From: Eretmocerus hayati
Taxonomy: Eukaryota; Arthropoda; Insecta; Hymenoptera; Aphelinidae
Direction: 5' to 3'
Assembly: GCA_029851415.1 (NCBI GenBank)
Contig: CM056742.1
Location: 12,069,736-12,133,735 of the forward strand
DNA: 64,000 bases
Both the position numbers and the translations under genes were made by a program. Position 1 is the stretch's first letter, and each line of letters begins with the position of its first letter. Shown here one piece after another: positions 44,862-58,555 of this stretch. The notes beneath the pieces are model-generated. The model searched no databases. It had not been told where the DNA came from and was given only the letters and a program-made list of their open reading frames with translations.

Positions 44862-45242
44862 GGGCATGCAGTAGCCGTGCAGCCCGGCCGTAAAGTTCCA
44901 TTCATCACTTATGTGAAAATTTTAATGGTACAAAGTTTGAGATGAGTTGTCTAGTTATTGTTATCATCCGATTTATTCTCGACAACTCAGTGTTCAGCCC
45001 AAATCATTAGATTATTGCAGAAAAGTGGGGACCATTGAGCGCCTGGGACATCCTAACCTATAATATACACACATTTTTGTTCCCAGAATACTCAAATTCT
45101 TTTGCGATTTGGGCTAAATGACGAGTTGAGCCATTCAAGTTGGATGATAACAAGTGTGGCACAACTTGTCGTTTAGCCCAAATCGCAAAAGAATTTGAGT
45201 ATTCTGGGAACAAAATTTAGCTTGCACGGCTACCGCATGGCC
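44862..45242. mobile_element. 381-bp MITE flanked by TTAA
   Basis: The ends are GGGCATGCAGTAGCCGTGCA at 44862 and its near-complement TGCACGGCTACCGCATGGCC ending at 45242. TTAA precedes (44858-44861) and follows (45243-45246). An internal inverted repeat of about 55 bp (45075-45136 against 45162-45216, with CAGAATACTCAAATTC) takes up the right half. A TTAA target and GGG/GGC ends suggest a piggyBac- or Kolobok-like non-autonomous element, which is inference. Confidence 0.93.
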
Positions 45243-45246
45243 TTAA

Positions 45247-48200
45247 CCAAGTAGTACATCCCAACTCAATCTCATCCTTAAAATTAGCTAATCACTCCCA
45301 CTCGACCCACAATCTCACGATTTCAAAAACATCCCAATAACGAGTGCCTGTTCACCCGCAATGCGTAAAAATTCAATCAACTACCTAATACATACGACTA
45401 CGAGTCTCCATGCACTGCACATGTCTGTATAACGCAATCATTATCTCATACTCGGACGTCTGGGCTATGCAATACAACCGGACATGCATGCCTCGAATAG
45501 CTGGCAAAATACTCAATTATAGCTTTTGCGAAGACTCAACACAGATACAAAATAATGCAAACAGATACTGTTGTTGTCCTGCCGTCTTTACTTTTATGGT
45601 GCAATGTGAGCCGGATAAATTGACAGACTTCAAACGTTCATTGATAAGTTTTTGAATTTAATATTGTTCGCGTACGCTATTTGATATTTATCTCAAGTTG
45701 AGTGATAAGATCGTGGATGAGCTTGGTCATTTTTTCCGGCTAAAGATTTGAAAAAGGAATTTTCGCCAGAGGTCGTAGATGAGAATCTACATGATATATT
45801 TAGAAGAGAGTTTGTCATATAGAATTAAATATCCTAATGTTATTCGTGAGATATTTGTCTTGAAAGAGATGTATCTATTGGTAATGATATTGCAAATTTT
45901 CGGTGCTTTTTTATGCGAAAAGGCGTCGATCTTTATTGTACCTCATACGAAATATTGAATGCATATAGAATAATTTCTGTTCCCACATGGCTATTCAGAC
46001 TAGCTTCTCTAATACAGGGAATATTTTCTGCCGCGAAAAACGAATTCTCATGTGGTGAAATCTGCACACGGTCGAAATTGGAGAGAACGCAGGAGAAAAT
46101 TTGATGCCTCTTTTAGGAAGTGAAGAGATCTGAAGGACGGAAGTACATGAAACTCAAGTGTATGGGAAGCTTCTCCGCGAAGGTTCTTTGGGCAAGAAAA
46201 AAAAAACATCCTGAAAAGTATTTCCGTCTCTGCGTGCACGATCTAAAAACCGTTGAGTTGTGTGTAAATGGATATGTCTTTTGAGTAGAGATTTTTGAAT
46301 TTTTATTCTCACTCATCAACAAGGATTTTTGCAGAAAAAATTGATGAACTTTGTCAAATCATGAGTTTGGTCAACTTTTGCGAGTTTGACTTGCTTTTTG
46401 AGTGTTTGACAGCCACGCGGTGGTTCGTAAAAATCGATAAGACAATAATTTTTCGAACTTTTATAAACTTTATTAGAATTTTGACAGATCAGTCTCAAAA
46501 ATTGGCTCTAAGGTCAACTTTATTACTCGACCTGTGTGAAAATAGTTCTCATGCAATGTATCATTGCAAATTTGCAAATTTGATACACAATCAGCCTACA
46601 TTCCTAATCGTGCAAAAATCTGACAAAAAAATCTTGTACCTCATCAAAGATTCTCATCCCGTAAAAATAATTCTATCAGCTACCTCGTAAAATTTCCAGG
46701 AGAGTCTCATTTCCTCGAAATTTTTCAATTCCATACAGTGTGAAAGTCCTCGCAACTTCCCAAATCTACCAGCCACCCATACTAATTAATCTTCTTCTAA
46801 ATTCCAAGTACATAGACATCCATCTCACTGCCAGAGAGTCATTTTCATACCCAATTCGGCAATCACGGTATCATGATCGACCAAATTTATAGTCACCATT
46901 AAGAACACCGAGTACAGTATATTCTATCAAACCCTCCTACTTCGAATCATCTTCCAAAGCCACCGAAACCAAAATTTACAGCTCAACTCTCGGTACTATA
47001 CCCATAACCTATACAAATATATCTACACTTAGTTAGATGTATTTGAGATGAGCGGATGTAGTAATGTCATGGGATATCAAGGATAAAACCGTATAGATAC
47101 TCGACGACACGTAAATTGAGACGAAGGCTGCATGCATGCATGGGTGACATGCGTGTGCGCGGGTGTAAGACTCATATAAACCACATCACATGTTTCTCTC
47201 ATCTTCTACTTTTTCTTTAGAGGTGTGTGTCTATATATCGTTGAAAAAACGGATGACCGAGTGTCAGAGGTTTTGATGGGACGTTATAACTCCCAACAGG
47301 CATGTATTAGCTCCTGGATAAACATACATCAGAAGATGTTCTGTCTCAATATGTGCACCACGTGTTTGGATCTCTTGGACTCGTCACTATGTAGAAGGAC
47401 TTCGATTAAATTTTTGATGAGACATTCAATGTGGTGTGCGGTGCTCCCGTTCGATAACCAAATCGGCAAAAAATTCGTATGCAAGAGAGTGAATTGGTAT
47501 ATATCTTCATATGCATGGTTCTCGGTTAAAAAAGCAACACTTTGGTTGTTATTTCTACGGAGTACGTGGAGCGACTTGTTGTACCGTTCGCAAAACTCTT
47601 GAGATCTGCAAGTTTTCTTCTGAATGGAGAAGGATAAATCGTTGGTAAGCGCGGTGGAATTTTTTTTTTATTTTTTTGAAAGCTGGTGGCAAAAAAAAAC
47701 AGTGCGAGTGTTTTGAGAGAATACTTTTGCGAGATGAGAAATTGGTATTGAGAATGATGACTGAGTTGGTTTCGAATATACTGAGTGAGATGCATGTATG
47801 GGTTATACATGAATACGTGAGCAAAAGATTTTTTGTAAGAGGAAGCATCAGTTGGTACTCGGGAACGGAATGTTGGGCTGGTTTATTCATGGAATAAGAG
47901 TCGAAGTGTCCGATCACCATTTTTCATAATTTGAAAGAATTTCATACATTCTGAAAGATTTCTTACCAGATCATTTGATGCTACAATTTTGCAGAGGTGC
48001 ATTATTGGCCAGTCTGTTGAGTTTTTCAAGATTCAAATGTTTCTCGAATCCGGAACGTCTGAGATCTAGCAAGTATGAGAATGTCAGTGCGACCTGATAC
48101 AATGAGCCAATATTTTTTGGAAATCATTCAAACATTTTTGTGGAGACTCCCCATTATTGAGAAGTTCCAAAAAAACCAGATTTAATCGTGAATTTATTAA

Positions 48201-49617
48201 GAATTCTCTCTTAAATTTTACGTGAAACTTTTGATAATCAGCAAACGCTTTATTGCTGTCGAAACATCTAGCAATTTCTCAAAAATTATCTATAATATAT
48301 CGACATTTTTCCAAAAATTTCACTTGATGGGATCGTTTTCATATGATTTTTCTCGAAAAATCTGCCTTTATAAAATTTGATGAAAATAATGCGTAAATTG
48401 AGTAAAAGGCTACAAATGCTGTTTGGTTGGATTCCAAATTCCTTTCAAATATTTGTCCAAGTTCAGACATTTGATGTCAATTGACTCTGAAATCCCAGCA
48501 GAAAAATCATCAGAAGTTATCATTAAGGCAATTTGCGAAGTGGATTCTGCATCCTGTGCAGAAATTTTCATTAGTGGAACAAAAATTTGATGAGATCGAA
48601 ATAGTACATTTAGTCCGAAGGTGTAAAATTAAGCTTTACTCCCGTGTATCAAACAATGCAAACAGTGTTATCAAAAAATTAATCAGATATTAAATCACAG
48701 CGAGGAGGATAATTTATATGCCCATGCTAACTGATATTTCCGTGTGGTCAGTATAAGTCTAAGGTCATCTGTATCAAAAAAATCTTCAATATACTATCAT
48801 CCCTTGATCTTCACATCTAACCGCACCCTCAAAAACACCATACGTTAAGTGTCTGTTGCATCACGACCCCCCGTACATCATTCTAACCTCCAAACGTATG
48901 TCCGTTCACGTGTGGCTCGTGTTATATACTTTTATACGACACTCGGATGTGCGGAAGTCAGCCCTCGTCATACCCATCTCTAACGCACATCCTCCAATAT
49001 ATTTTAGATACACTTAAACTTTCAATATCCGATCTTCCTCTTTTTACTACCACACCGTTCAAAGCAGCACCAACCATTAAATTCTCAAACCCGGAAATAC
49101 TCGGAAAATCGACACCATATCCTTCTCATTATCCACTATTTTCTTCAGTTATTATTACTTCTAGATGATATCGGTACAATATAGCATATAGCTTCCTAAC
49201 ACTAATATTATCCCTGTCCAAACAATAAATACCTAACTCACGGATTATATAGTTCTGGCACATTTTCGCGATATGTAATATCGTAAAAGTAACATTTTAC
49301 AACCGACGATGAAAGCGCCCCCTTTTCGCTAATTTTACATTTTATCGCGTTCGCGCGGCAACTGCCAAAGAATTCCTTACGATATATAACCTGTCTATAT
49401 GTATATTTTCGTACCTTACTATTGATATAACAGCCATGGTATTTTTGACTCGCGAATCTGTTTTTTTTTTCGTCTTCAAAGACCGACTGGTGCATGGTGC
49501 CATATAAACTTGTATTCTTGAACAAGTCGTAGTAGATGTTATGTTGATCGAGGGCATACATTGCCACGTGGCAGTTCGCACCTGCGCTACTCACTCTCGC
49601 ACTTTACTTTTTTTTCT
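45247..49617. other. AT-rich putative intron, no supported gene
   Basis: Frames of 121-131 codons exist (46295-46690 +, 47225-47602 +, 47555-47920 -) but have low-complexity or unnatural composition and no splice context. No repeat array was seen. Confidence 0.35.
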
Positions 49618-49634
49618 ACACACACACACACACA
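49618..49634. repeat. Short (CA)n microsatellite
   Basis: About eight CA units following TTTTTTTTCTA. 49635-50339 has nothing else supported. Confidence 0.85.
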
Positions 49635-50339
49635 TATTAGCGAAACAGCGTCCCTCAAAAAATCTAGACGATGGGCCCATTATAGGCCAAATGTTTCTCT
49701 CAAGCAAACAAACGTGTAAACGCGACTTCTTATATAGATTTTGAAAGGCTCATGGCTAAGATAGTATATTTTGGAGATGAAGAGAGATCTCAAACTTGAA
49801 AGGATTGAGACATTCGCAAGCTATGTAGAAGAAAAGGAGAGATGTGTATACGAATTCAAGAAGATGTACGTGTGTGTGAGTGTGTGTTGGATATATAGAA
49901 AGGTGTCGAGGAGAATCCTGTTTGGAGAGAAACTACCGTTCGGCAAAGGCTCAATTATTATGTATATATGACAAGAGGATGACTGCTTGCCCGACGACCA
50001 TCAAGAAATGCTCATGAGCATGTCGTATAGTGTTGTTCTCCGGTTGCTCCCACATCACATCGATGAGTGGTTTCGAAAGGAATTTTTTTGGTGAAGATGC
50101 CGACAGGTATTACCATTTCTTGGATCGTGCACTTACGAAGAATGTTTTTTGGGTAATCAAGTCATCAAGTGTACTAAAATCACTCTGAAAGCACTCTGAA
50201 ATGCATGTCAGCAATGAATTTTTCCTGAATTGAATTAAATTTTTTCCAGATTTACAATGGTTTCAATAGAAAATTCTTATTTGAGAATTATTGATGATGA
50301 TTGAAAAGAAATATCAGCGGAAAAATTCCAGGATCTAAC

Positions 50340-50665
50340 TAGGACAGGTCATCATATCCGGGTCACGGATTTGGCTGAAACTCTGGAAATAGTCTTCTTT
50401 TAGTGACAATAGATGAAACCCAAAATTATAGACCCTAACGCTCAAGCGTTTCCGAGCTACAGCCACGGACATTAGTATTGTCCATATGGGACCCTGTTAA
50501 AAATTCTACATATAGGTATACCTGCAATGCTAATTTCCTTGGCTGTAGCTCGAGAACGCTTGAGCGTTAGGGTCTATAATTCTGGGTTTCATCTATTGTC
50601 ACTAAAAGAAGACTATTTTCAGAGTTTCAGCCAAATCCGTGATCCGCATGTGATGACCTCTCCTG
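50340..50665. mobile_element. Foldback element, ~130-bp arms
   Basis: The left arm (50340-50480) with GTCACGGATTTGGCTGAAAC and TAGACCCTAACGCTCAAGCG is mirrored by the right arm (50528-50665; CGCTTGAGCGTTAGGGTCTA). The arms are about 90% similar. The 50481-50527 loop is AT-rich. A diverged single arm is at 16010-16090. Confidence 0.93.
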
Positions 50666-53200
50666 GTAAGCCTGACAACGGATCTAAACTCGTCACTTCT
50701 GTGTCTTACTCAAGAACTTGATTCAAACAAATTTCAAATTTTTGTAGCAAGTAGTGCGAAGAATGGCAGATTAGTCCAGGAATAGCTCAAAGATAATGTT
50801 TTTGAAAAATGTATTTTCCAACCAAAGAGATGGGTATTCCACTCATGAGTTACCAATTTTCGTTCCTATGATTCAAGATATTGGCGCCATCTTGTTTTCT
50901 ACACTCTCTGTCCAAGAAATCACTGCCAAAAGATATCAAACAAAGAAGAAAATAAACCCCAACATCAAATTTAACGTGTCAGGAAACGTTGTTAGCCTTT
51001 GACCAATCTATTTCAATATTTCATCATGCCTAACTGCCAATTCTGTATGGTAAAAGTTCCATTCAAATCCTCCAACAATGCCCAGGTCATCCAAAATCTG
51101 ATATCCGTCTCTAAGGACTGGAAACCGCGACATTACACGGTTATGTAATATTTCTGTCTCGTCAAACAAGAACCATATTAACTCACCAAAATATTTGAAA
51201 TCCCAAACACAGACTATAGACACAAATCCAGACTGACAAATTTTCATAATTTAAGAGAAAAAAAAGCTTGCCTACTTATTTGGAGACCGCAAACTCAACG
51301 AGGCGTTAATCCATGCAAATTGATCTCTATTGACTCAAAGGAAATAAAGTCGGCGCTAACGAGAGTCTGCAGCTCATTGCCGTTGTTCATGTTACACTAA
51401 TACTAACATGCTACCACAGCCATACATCAGTTCAAATGTAGGTACCTTCAAATGTTTGTCTCAACCAAACAAGTCTCGAAACAAGCTAACCTCCTCTTCA
51501 GGAAACGAGCAATCCTCTACTGTTTACCATGAAAATCAGCAAAAAAGACTGTATGATGGGCTCATATCCTCAACCGAGTCACTGATTTCAACCGATATAC
51601 CTGTCCAGTCTCATGTATACCTATACCTACACCTATACACTGTAAACTCTGTTTGACCGAGCTGATATTTGCGCATCGATTACGAGCACGCGACAACGAC
51701 TGCATTACCTACCGACTTACAAGTTAGGTGTGAGAAACTTATATCTTCGGATGATCGCTAGAGATATCATACAAAAAAATTTACATCCCAATTCTCAAAA
51801 TATTTGCAACGTTTCGGATATCGTGTACAAATTTTGGATGAGTTTGGTCAGAATTAACAGTCTGCGCACATGTACGAACACATGTATCGATGGTGTGCCA
51901 TGTGAGGAGGAGAGGCAGCAGCTGGTCTGACTTGGATACGGCAAGGCAATTTTGCAGATCGTACGAGCCCTCGAGCAAGTGATGCCCGAATACGATTTTG
52001 CTCTCTTATACCGATGTGATGTAGCTTCAATTTATACAAGGTCTGTGGATGAGTGTGCTGGAATTAAATTCAAACGGAGCACTACATGCGTTCACCACTA
52101 TTTTATTGGAGATTTGAGCTCGATCATTCGCTTCTCTTGGAACATTTTATGGAGCTGTATTTTCTCGTGTTGGGAATCTGTATGTTTGGTTGAAATTTTG
52201 TCTTTTTGGTCAACGTACAGCTTCGAGAAATAGTTAGGATCATAATTAGTGTCGATTTATGATGGCCGATATTAGATCCGATAACCCAGGAAATTTGTAG
52301 TGAAGGTTACAAGTTTTTCTAATCCATACAATCTTCATGTAGACAGAGGCAGCTGTCTCTTTCTGTATTTGTTGACCCATGCATAGCTCAGCCGAAAAAT
52401 TAGATGTTTGGCAAACAGTAGCAAAATGATACATCGTTAGGAGTAAACGATTATGGAAAACGAAATGATAACTTGGAAGAAGAACATGATCTGGAAAGAA
52501 ACAATGGGCCCGTTAGAAGTAAAAGAATGATGCAGGAAGATCATGCAAGAAAAGAAAACAGTCCATAAAGAAATGTAAGACTAAAGTGATAATGGTTGGC
52601 CCGAAGAAGATGATAGCAACAGAAATTTAAAAAAAAAACAATAACAAAGGAAAAGCATAACATTGGAAGATGAAATAACCGTAGAAACCCTAAAAAATGA
52701 AGAATGATATCAACACAATGCCAAGTAACAAAGAACGAAGCAAAGGAAGAAAATGATTACACAAAGAATATAGAAAAACAAGATAATATTTGAAAAAACA
52801 CGAACACAAAATCCTAACCCTTAAAAACTTGATAAGAGTGGTAACATTAGTGTGGACTTAAACAATTGGTTTAATACCGCCATCAAGAACATTGATCCCT
52901 GTGAAAAAAATTCCACGTCAACAAAGGTCAGTCCCAACTCCCATAACATCGCAAGGGCCTCAAGACGCCATGGCAAAGTTAAATGGGGCCTCCTCCAGCC
53001 TCCTCCTGCTCTCACATTATAAACAGAGATTCTTGGGGCGGCGCGCACGATCTACGGCGCATCAGCAGGGCAGAGGGCGCAATTACGCGCGCATGCGTAC
53101 TACACACTATATAGAACCCATGGCGCAGCAGTCGTGGCTGGCCACCGCCGAACATCTGGCCGTAATTGCTAAATTATCCTGAGGGCAAAAGAGTAGGTTT
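50666..53200. other. Putative intron with a purine-rich strand
   Basis: 52440-52810 is strongly purine-biased on the plus strand (AAAGAAACAATGGG, GGAAGAAAATG repeatedly). A 79-codon minus-strand frame (51008-51247) starts with ATG (MKICQSGFVSIVCVWDF) and contains a GTGAGT motif near its start, but the product is not recognised. 53035-53170 is CpG-rich (GGGGCGGCGCGCACGATC), with ATG at 53119 giving MAQQSWLATAEHLAVIAKLS and a stop; it could be a small promoter or exon. Confidence 0.35.
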
Positions 53201-53202
53201 CT

Positions 53203-53229
53203 ATCTCTCTCTCTCTCTCTCTTTCTCTC
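53203..53229. repeat. (TC)n microsatellite
   Basis: About ten TC units plus one T interruption. 53230-56371 shows a short GTGTGT run near 54075 and no supported gene. A weak candidate exon at 55297-55368 (+) follows the acceptor TTTTTTTTCTCAG and gives 23 codons, HTEAVKILYYQSEVERTRST and a stop at 55366. Confidence 0.8.
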
Positions 53230-56200
53230 AAGATTCGCATATCGAGATTTCATCCACGAGGGGGTGGAGACCAGGTCCGAATAGGAGGATGAGCCCTATA
53301 AGCCTTCAGGAGTATATATGTATATATAGCGAAACATTGCAGGAGGAAGAAGAGAGACTGGCCCCCGTGGCTTATTCCCTCGATCTCCCTCCCTCTTTCA
53401 AATAATTGCCGTTTATCCTTTGCCAGAGAGAAGAAGAAGAAGAAGTGAGTCCAGCCCCACGATATGCTCTTTCATTTTCTTCAGCGATGTGGCCTCCGGT
53501 GTGTGCTGCAACAGAATTGCGTATCTCACGATATATATACCCAAGCCATGATATTTACAAAGGCCATGTTATACAAAATGTAAGATGTCGAAGAACCCGC
53601 GTGGTGTATTTTTTGATGATGGTTGTTGTATATGTATTTGAGATTGAGAAAGAGAAAAGAAAGAAACAATACGGCTGGAATTAATTTATAACGTGGTTGG
53701 ATGTCAGTTAACAAATCGACTGATACGCATCTCTGAGTGTAAGAAAAATGTATGCAGGGGTGGTATATACGTATAAATGGGTAATTGAAAGAACGAATCG
53801 ATTGTGTTATGCGCATGCGCAATTATGTATGTCGAATTTTTTTACGCCATCTTGATTGTTGATCATGTGATGATGTTCTGAATTCGATATCTGCAGTAAA
53901 TAAATATGGAGTTTTGATCATTGCTCTGCTTCATCAAGCTTAAATCATTCTGCAGAGGTCAAATGAATTTCAAACGATGAAAGTGGACATCATTGACAGA
54001 CCTCTTCGCAGCGCCTCTTAATTAGGCGCTCGCATGCCTTTACACACACTTATACGCGCATTAATTTTATTCTCGTGTGTGTGTGTGTGCAGAGTCGCGA
54101 CGAGTTGACGCGATCGATCCTCATGAGTCTCGATCAAAGCTCAAATTGACAGGAGTATATCTTCTGATGTTGAGTTGAAAGACGTGCAGCAAGATAACGC
54201 GTGCATCGCAATTCTTGAGCAAAATCAGTCACGGCGGGTGGCGCCGCGCCGGACGCCATATACACACAAAAAAGTAACAACTCGTCCAATGCAAGGCTCT
54301 TTGCATGTGTCGTCGTTTATATATATACTTTCATTTTTCGCGATTCGTGCATTCATCGCTGTCAACTTCCTTTGACTGCTCTCGATTTTTTATTTCTCAA
54401 ACCAATATATATTTGTCGTCATCAAGTGAGATTGAGAGTTTGAAACCTGCTGTGAATTTGCCGAGATGCGAATATTTATGACATTATTGCATGATGTGCA
54501 ATTTTTTGCATGCATGTATTTGAATTTGAAGCTGTGAATAAATGACCGATCTGATGTCGTACTAATTTATGGGTGATTACATTCAGGATTGAGTTCGGTT
54601 CATCTGTCACTGGTGTCATTATTGTAAAACAAGGATGGAAGAAATTACCAAAAGCGGCAGTTAAATACGAAATTTTACAAATTCTTCAGGGATTCATTTA
54701 AAAAGCACGTGATATTCTATGCAAACTTTGAAACGTACAAACTCACACATACTCAAGAGCAATTCCGCCAGCACGTGTCCCACGGCTACTCAGTCTAAAA
54801 TTGGACGAAAATAAGACCGGACGGTATATTAGCAGGGGGCTACGCTTGAGATTCGTCACCATCAATTACATTCACAGAACGGCTAATGTACAACCACTAC
54901 CACGACTTATCATCATCCGTATATGTACGATCTCATCTCATCAAAATCTGCCTCATCATTTCACCCCACTACAACATCAATTCATCTCTAAAGCGGATTT
55001 TCTCCCGCACCACCATTAAAAGAGAACAAAAAATTTTAGCGCTCTCTCAAAGCACTTGAAATTCCGATAACATCAAACTGTGCCAATATAACCTCCATAC
55101 ACTTGAAAAACTTGAATAATGAGTTGTCATCTATATGACTTCTATCTAACCGCCATATAATGATTAAATACAAAGTCCTGGTTGTCTGACATATGGACTT
55201 GCGAAAAGCCGTGAGGCTCAAGGTGCTAATAAGCATCTTTCAGATCTTCTACATCTATCTAGGATGGATAGGATTAGTCTGATTTTTTTTTCTCAGCACA
55301 CTGAGGCTGTGAAAATTCTGTACTATCAGAGTGAGGTAGAGAGAACCCGTTCTACCCGCAAGCAATAACATATACAGAACATCACAAGAATTACTCTGAT
55401 ACTAAGCGCGAATCGGACGCCTTTGCATTAGCATTAGCATCAAGAGAAGACGTGACTTTGCCCTCCAGAGGCATTAATCAAGATTAAACTCACTCTCTTG
55501 CTTGAAAAGGCCCAGCATCAGTGAAGAAGACCAAATACTTAGTTACTACTCTATATACGTGTTCCATGTTCATCCGTCTCTGCTGAATTCTCTTGGAAAC
55601 TTTTTTCGTCCTTATTTCGAAGTCTTGTAAGAGCTTCTTTGGTCCTTTAAGAATGACACCAACAGCATTAGTAGTTTTTGATGGTTTTTTTTGTTGGAAT
55701 CTTATTGGACTCTGATGGAATGGTGTATTAGTGGTGGAACAGCCGACGAAAAGGGGTAACACAGGCGTGAATAAATCTTAGCGAGTCTTGATGTTGACTT
55801 CCTGCAAATTTGCTCTAGAGGCAAGGCAGATGAATCTCAGGGAAATTCCATTAGGTTTGTGATGGTTAAGCGCTATACTTAATAGGTGAGGATGTTATTT
55901 CTGTACTCAAGTGGGAGATTGAAATTGTGCAGAGCGTGATGAGGAATTGCAAGGAAACTATTATGTAGACTGAAAGCGCGATTTTTGGTTTATAAGAGGC
56001 TTTCTTGAAATAACTTCATCAAAAGGCTTTGTCGAAAATGGTAGACATTTTTATGAAAATTAATGGGTTTTTGATTGTTAATTTTGATGTGATTCAGCAT
56101 TTTGTTGGAATAGCTGTAATGAAAAGTCTCTGGGACGTTTATGACCGCCATAGACATCAATGACGTCTATGTCGGTAATGGTGAGAATGGGGTTCGCTAT

Positions 56201-56371
56201 GGACATTTGTGCGGTAGAAATCAAAACTTGAATTCACTGTCTCTAATTGTATCTTTCATCAGCCTTCGCTCGTACAAAAATTGAATACTCACGACAGAAA
56301 CTTCGATTTTCATAGTTTCGTTCCATTACGTTCTTCTCTCGAACTGTATAGGGTTCATGTCAGAACCCTCA

Positions 56372-56650
56372 CAAAGTTCTACTTTACCGAAATTTGACAT
56401 AAATTTATTCTGAACAAGAGTAAATACAACAAATTCACAAAATCACTGTAACATTGGAAAGATATTTTCACCAGGGTAACTCACGATAATATCATTGTGA
56501 ATGGAAGAGATAGATCAATCTGCAACATATCACTTTCTCCATAAGATTTCGAAAAAGAGCTGTCTCGAATTTTGGTGCCGTGATATGACAAAATTGGCCT
56601 CTTTTCGATATTATTAGATTAGTAATAACTGTCGGTAAGGTAGAACTTTG
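56372..56650. mobile_element. Possible MITE with ~20-bp inverted ends
   Basis: CAAAGTTCTACTTTACCGA (56372-56390) mirrors TCGGTAAGGTAGAACTTTG (56632-56650), one mismatch. The interior is AT-rich without a frame. No clear target duplication was identified. Confidence 0.65.
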
Positions 56651-58522
56651 ACCTACAACTTGGCAAATTCACCCATGCCAAATCATTCTCTCAAATTTCA
56701 AATCAATCGAATCAAATCTTAGATCAACGACTCTTAAATTTCAAGCTTCCAGCAGGCCTGGCTTACACAATAGTTTACAAAATCAGGCCACATTCCTCTA
56801 TCCAAAATTTGCAACACAACATTCTATACTTTCCAAGGCTCATTGATGCACGATTTTCAACTTTGCCCGTAAGACGTAAATGCAAAGGGACGTTTAAGAT
56901 CGTCATATTATAGAGCTTATGATAGCCGACACACGCTGCCAATCGGCTATTGAACTCTCTCTTCCTATATTGAATCGCACGATTCTAGACTCGCAAGTCA
57001 CTATAAATTAATCGAGACTAAATGAACGCCTGACGTCACATATTAAACTTGGCGCATTCATACAAACGTCTCCGTCTTCATCTCGTAATCCTCAAAAGCT
57101 TTGCAAAAGTATATAAAACGCATCTGTTGCAGATCTTTCTCTCGAGTATATTGCTCATCTTGAAGTATCTCAACTGATGCTGTACACTATAATACTAACG
57201 ACCAAAGTGGACGAGAAAGAGTGTATTATAAGTAATCATCGATGGATGGGGAATATACTCGGAGAGAAAGCTATTACCCGATGATGCATGTGATTTTATG
57301 GGTAAAATTGCTCGAATATCCATCCAATAATCTTATCAATTTGAGATTCCAGTGTGTGTGTGTGTGCACTTCTTGTAAGAGTTTCTTATCCTCGGCTTCG
57401 TAGCTCGTTTGATGTTGATTTTTGTATTGGAAATGTGGGCATAGATGAAAGATCTTCCGACGCGGCTGCTAATGGTGAGTTTGATTTCTTGGAGTAATTG
57501 AGAAGAACTTTTACGGTCTGAGCTTTTGACGAGTTTGAGTTTTGATAAATTAATGGATTATTGATTTGTTGAATGATTGATATGGATGAGATCCATCTTT
57601 GTTTATCGGCAAAGTTTTTTAACTAATTGATTATAAATCATCGGATCGTTGTGTGGTTTACCAAAGGAGTTGGACTCGGGGTGAATACAAAGTGTATATC
57701 CATCACCTTCACGGGGATATCGAAATTCCATCTATATCGCACACTTATCGACATTATAGAATTTTCAAATTCTTGATGAATGAACCCTGGTAGTTATCCA
57801 TAATAAATGTATCAAATAAATCAAGTAAATGGCCATTGAATGGTCATTTACTTGCTAAAGTTTTAAAGTTAAAGTTTCAGGCCAAATGGCGAAAAATCAA
57901 CCCTTCTGTCATCATCGACGTATTACACTGAAGTGTATTCCATCGAGATATCGTGAAGCCAGATAGTAATGCCGATTCTAAGGATCGTTTATCATCATCG
58001 TTGATCTAATTCATGATAGTATTTGAAGAATTGACAATTTTTTTAAAACAAAAACATTTGACTTGGACTCAGATCATCCACTCATAAATCTGGCCTATGT
58101 CCCATTTCACCCATCCACATCAACTTCCAAATTCTTGATTAATTCAGCAATGGACATTCCGGAAAGTATTTAATAATCTATCTAAATTTGACAAAAGGGC
58201 AGCTAAAATATCGATCAAGACCAAATGTCATGATTAGCACTCTAAAAAAACACACCAGCACTCGATTCTCCAATCGACTTGTCCTAATTGTGGGTGTTGA
58301 TTCATAGCCAATCCGTATATAAGCATTAGCTTTTCCCGACTCTTTCCCGTATCTTACCCCATTTTCTTCTATTTACCGCATATATTGTAGAGAGGCCGCT
58401 CGCGTTCACCATTCTCCATGAGAGCATCGGTGGCCTGTAATTAAACATGCTTGCGCTCAATCAAGTGTGTGATCGAGACGCTAATCGCTTCATATAGCTC
58501 GAGCATCCAGTCGGAAAAATGA
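56651..58522. other. AT-rich putative intron
   Basis: A short palindrome lies at about 57823-57854 (AAGTAAATGG / TGGTCATTTACTT), and a GTGTGT run near 57353. Nothing else is supported. Confidence 0.4.
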
Positions 58523-58555
58523 ATAGATAGATAGATAGATAGCTAGATAGATAGG
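58523..58555. repeat. (GATA)n microsatellite
   Basis: About eight GATA units, one of them GCTA. Confidence 0.95.

Noticed and set aside
46295..47920. Frames of 94-131 codons in AT-rich DNA
   Set aside because: No splice context, no domain, unnatural Phe/Ile/Leu/Cys-rich composition; expected by chance in AT-rich stretches this long.
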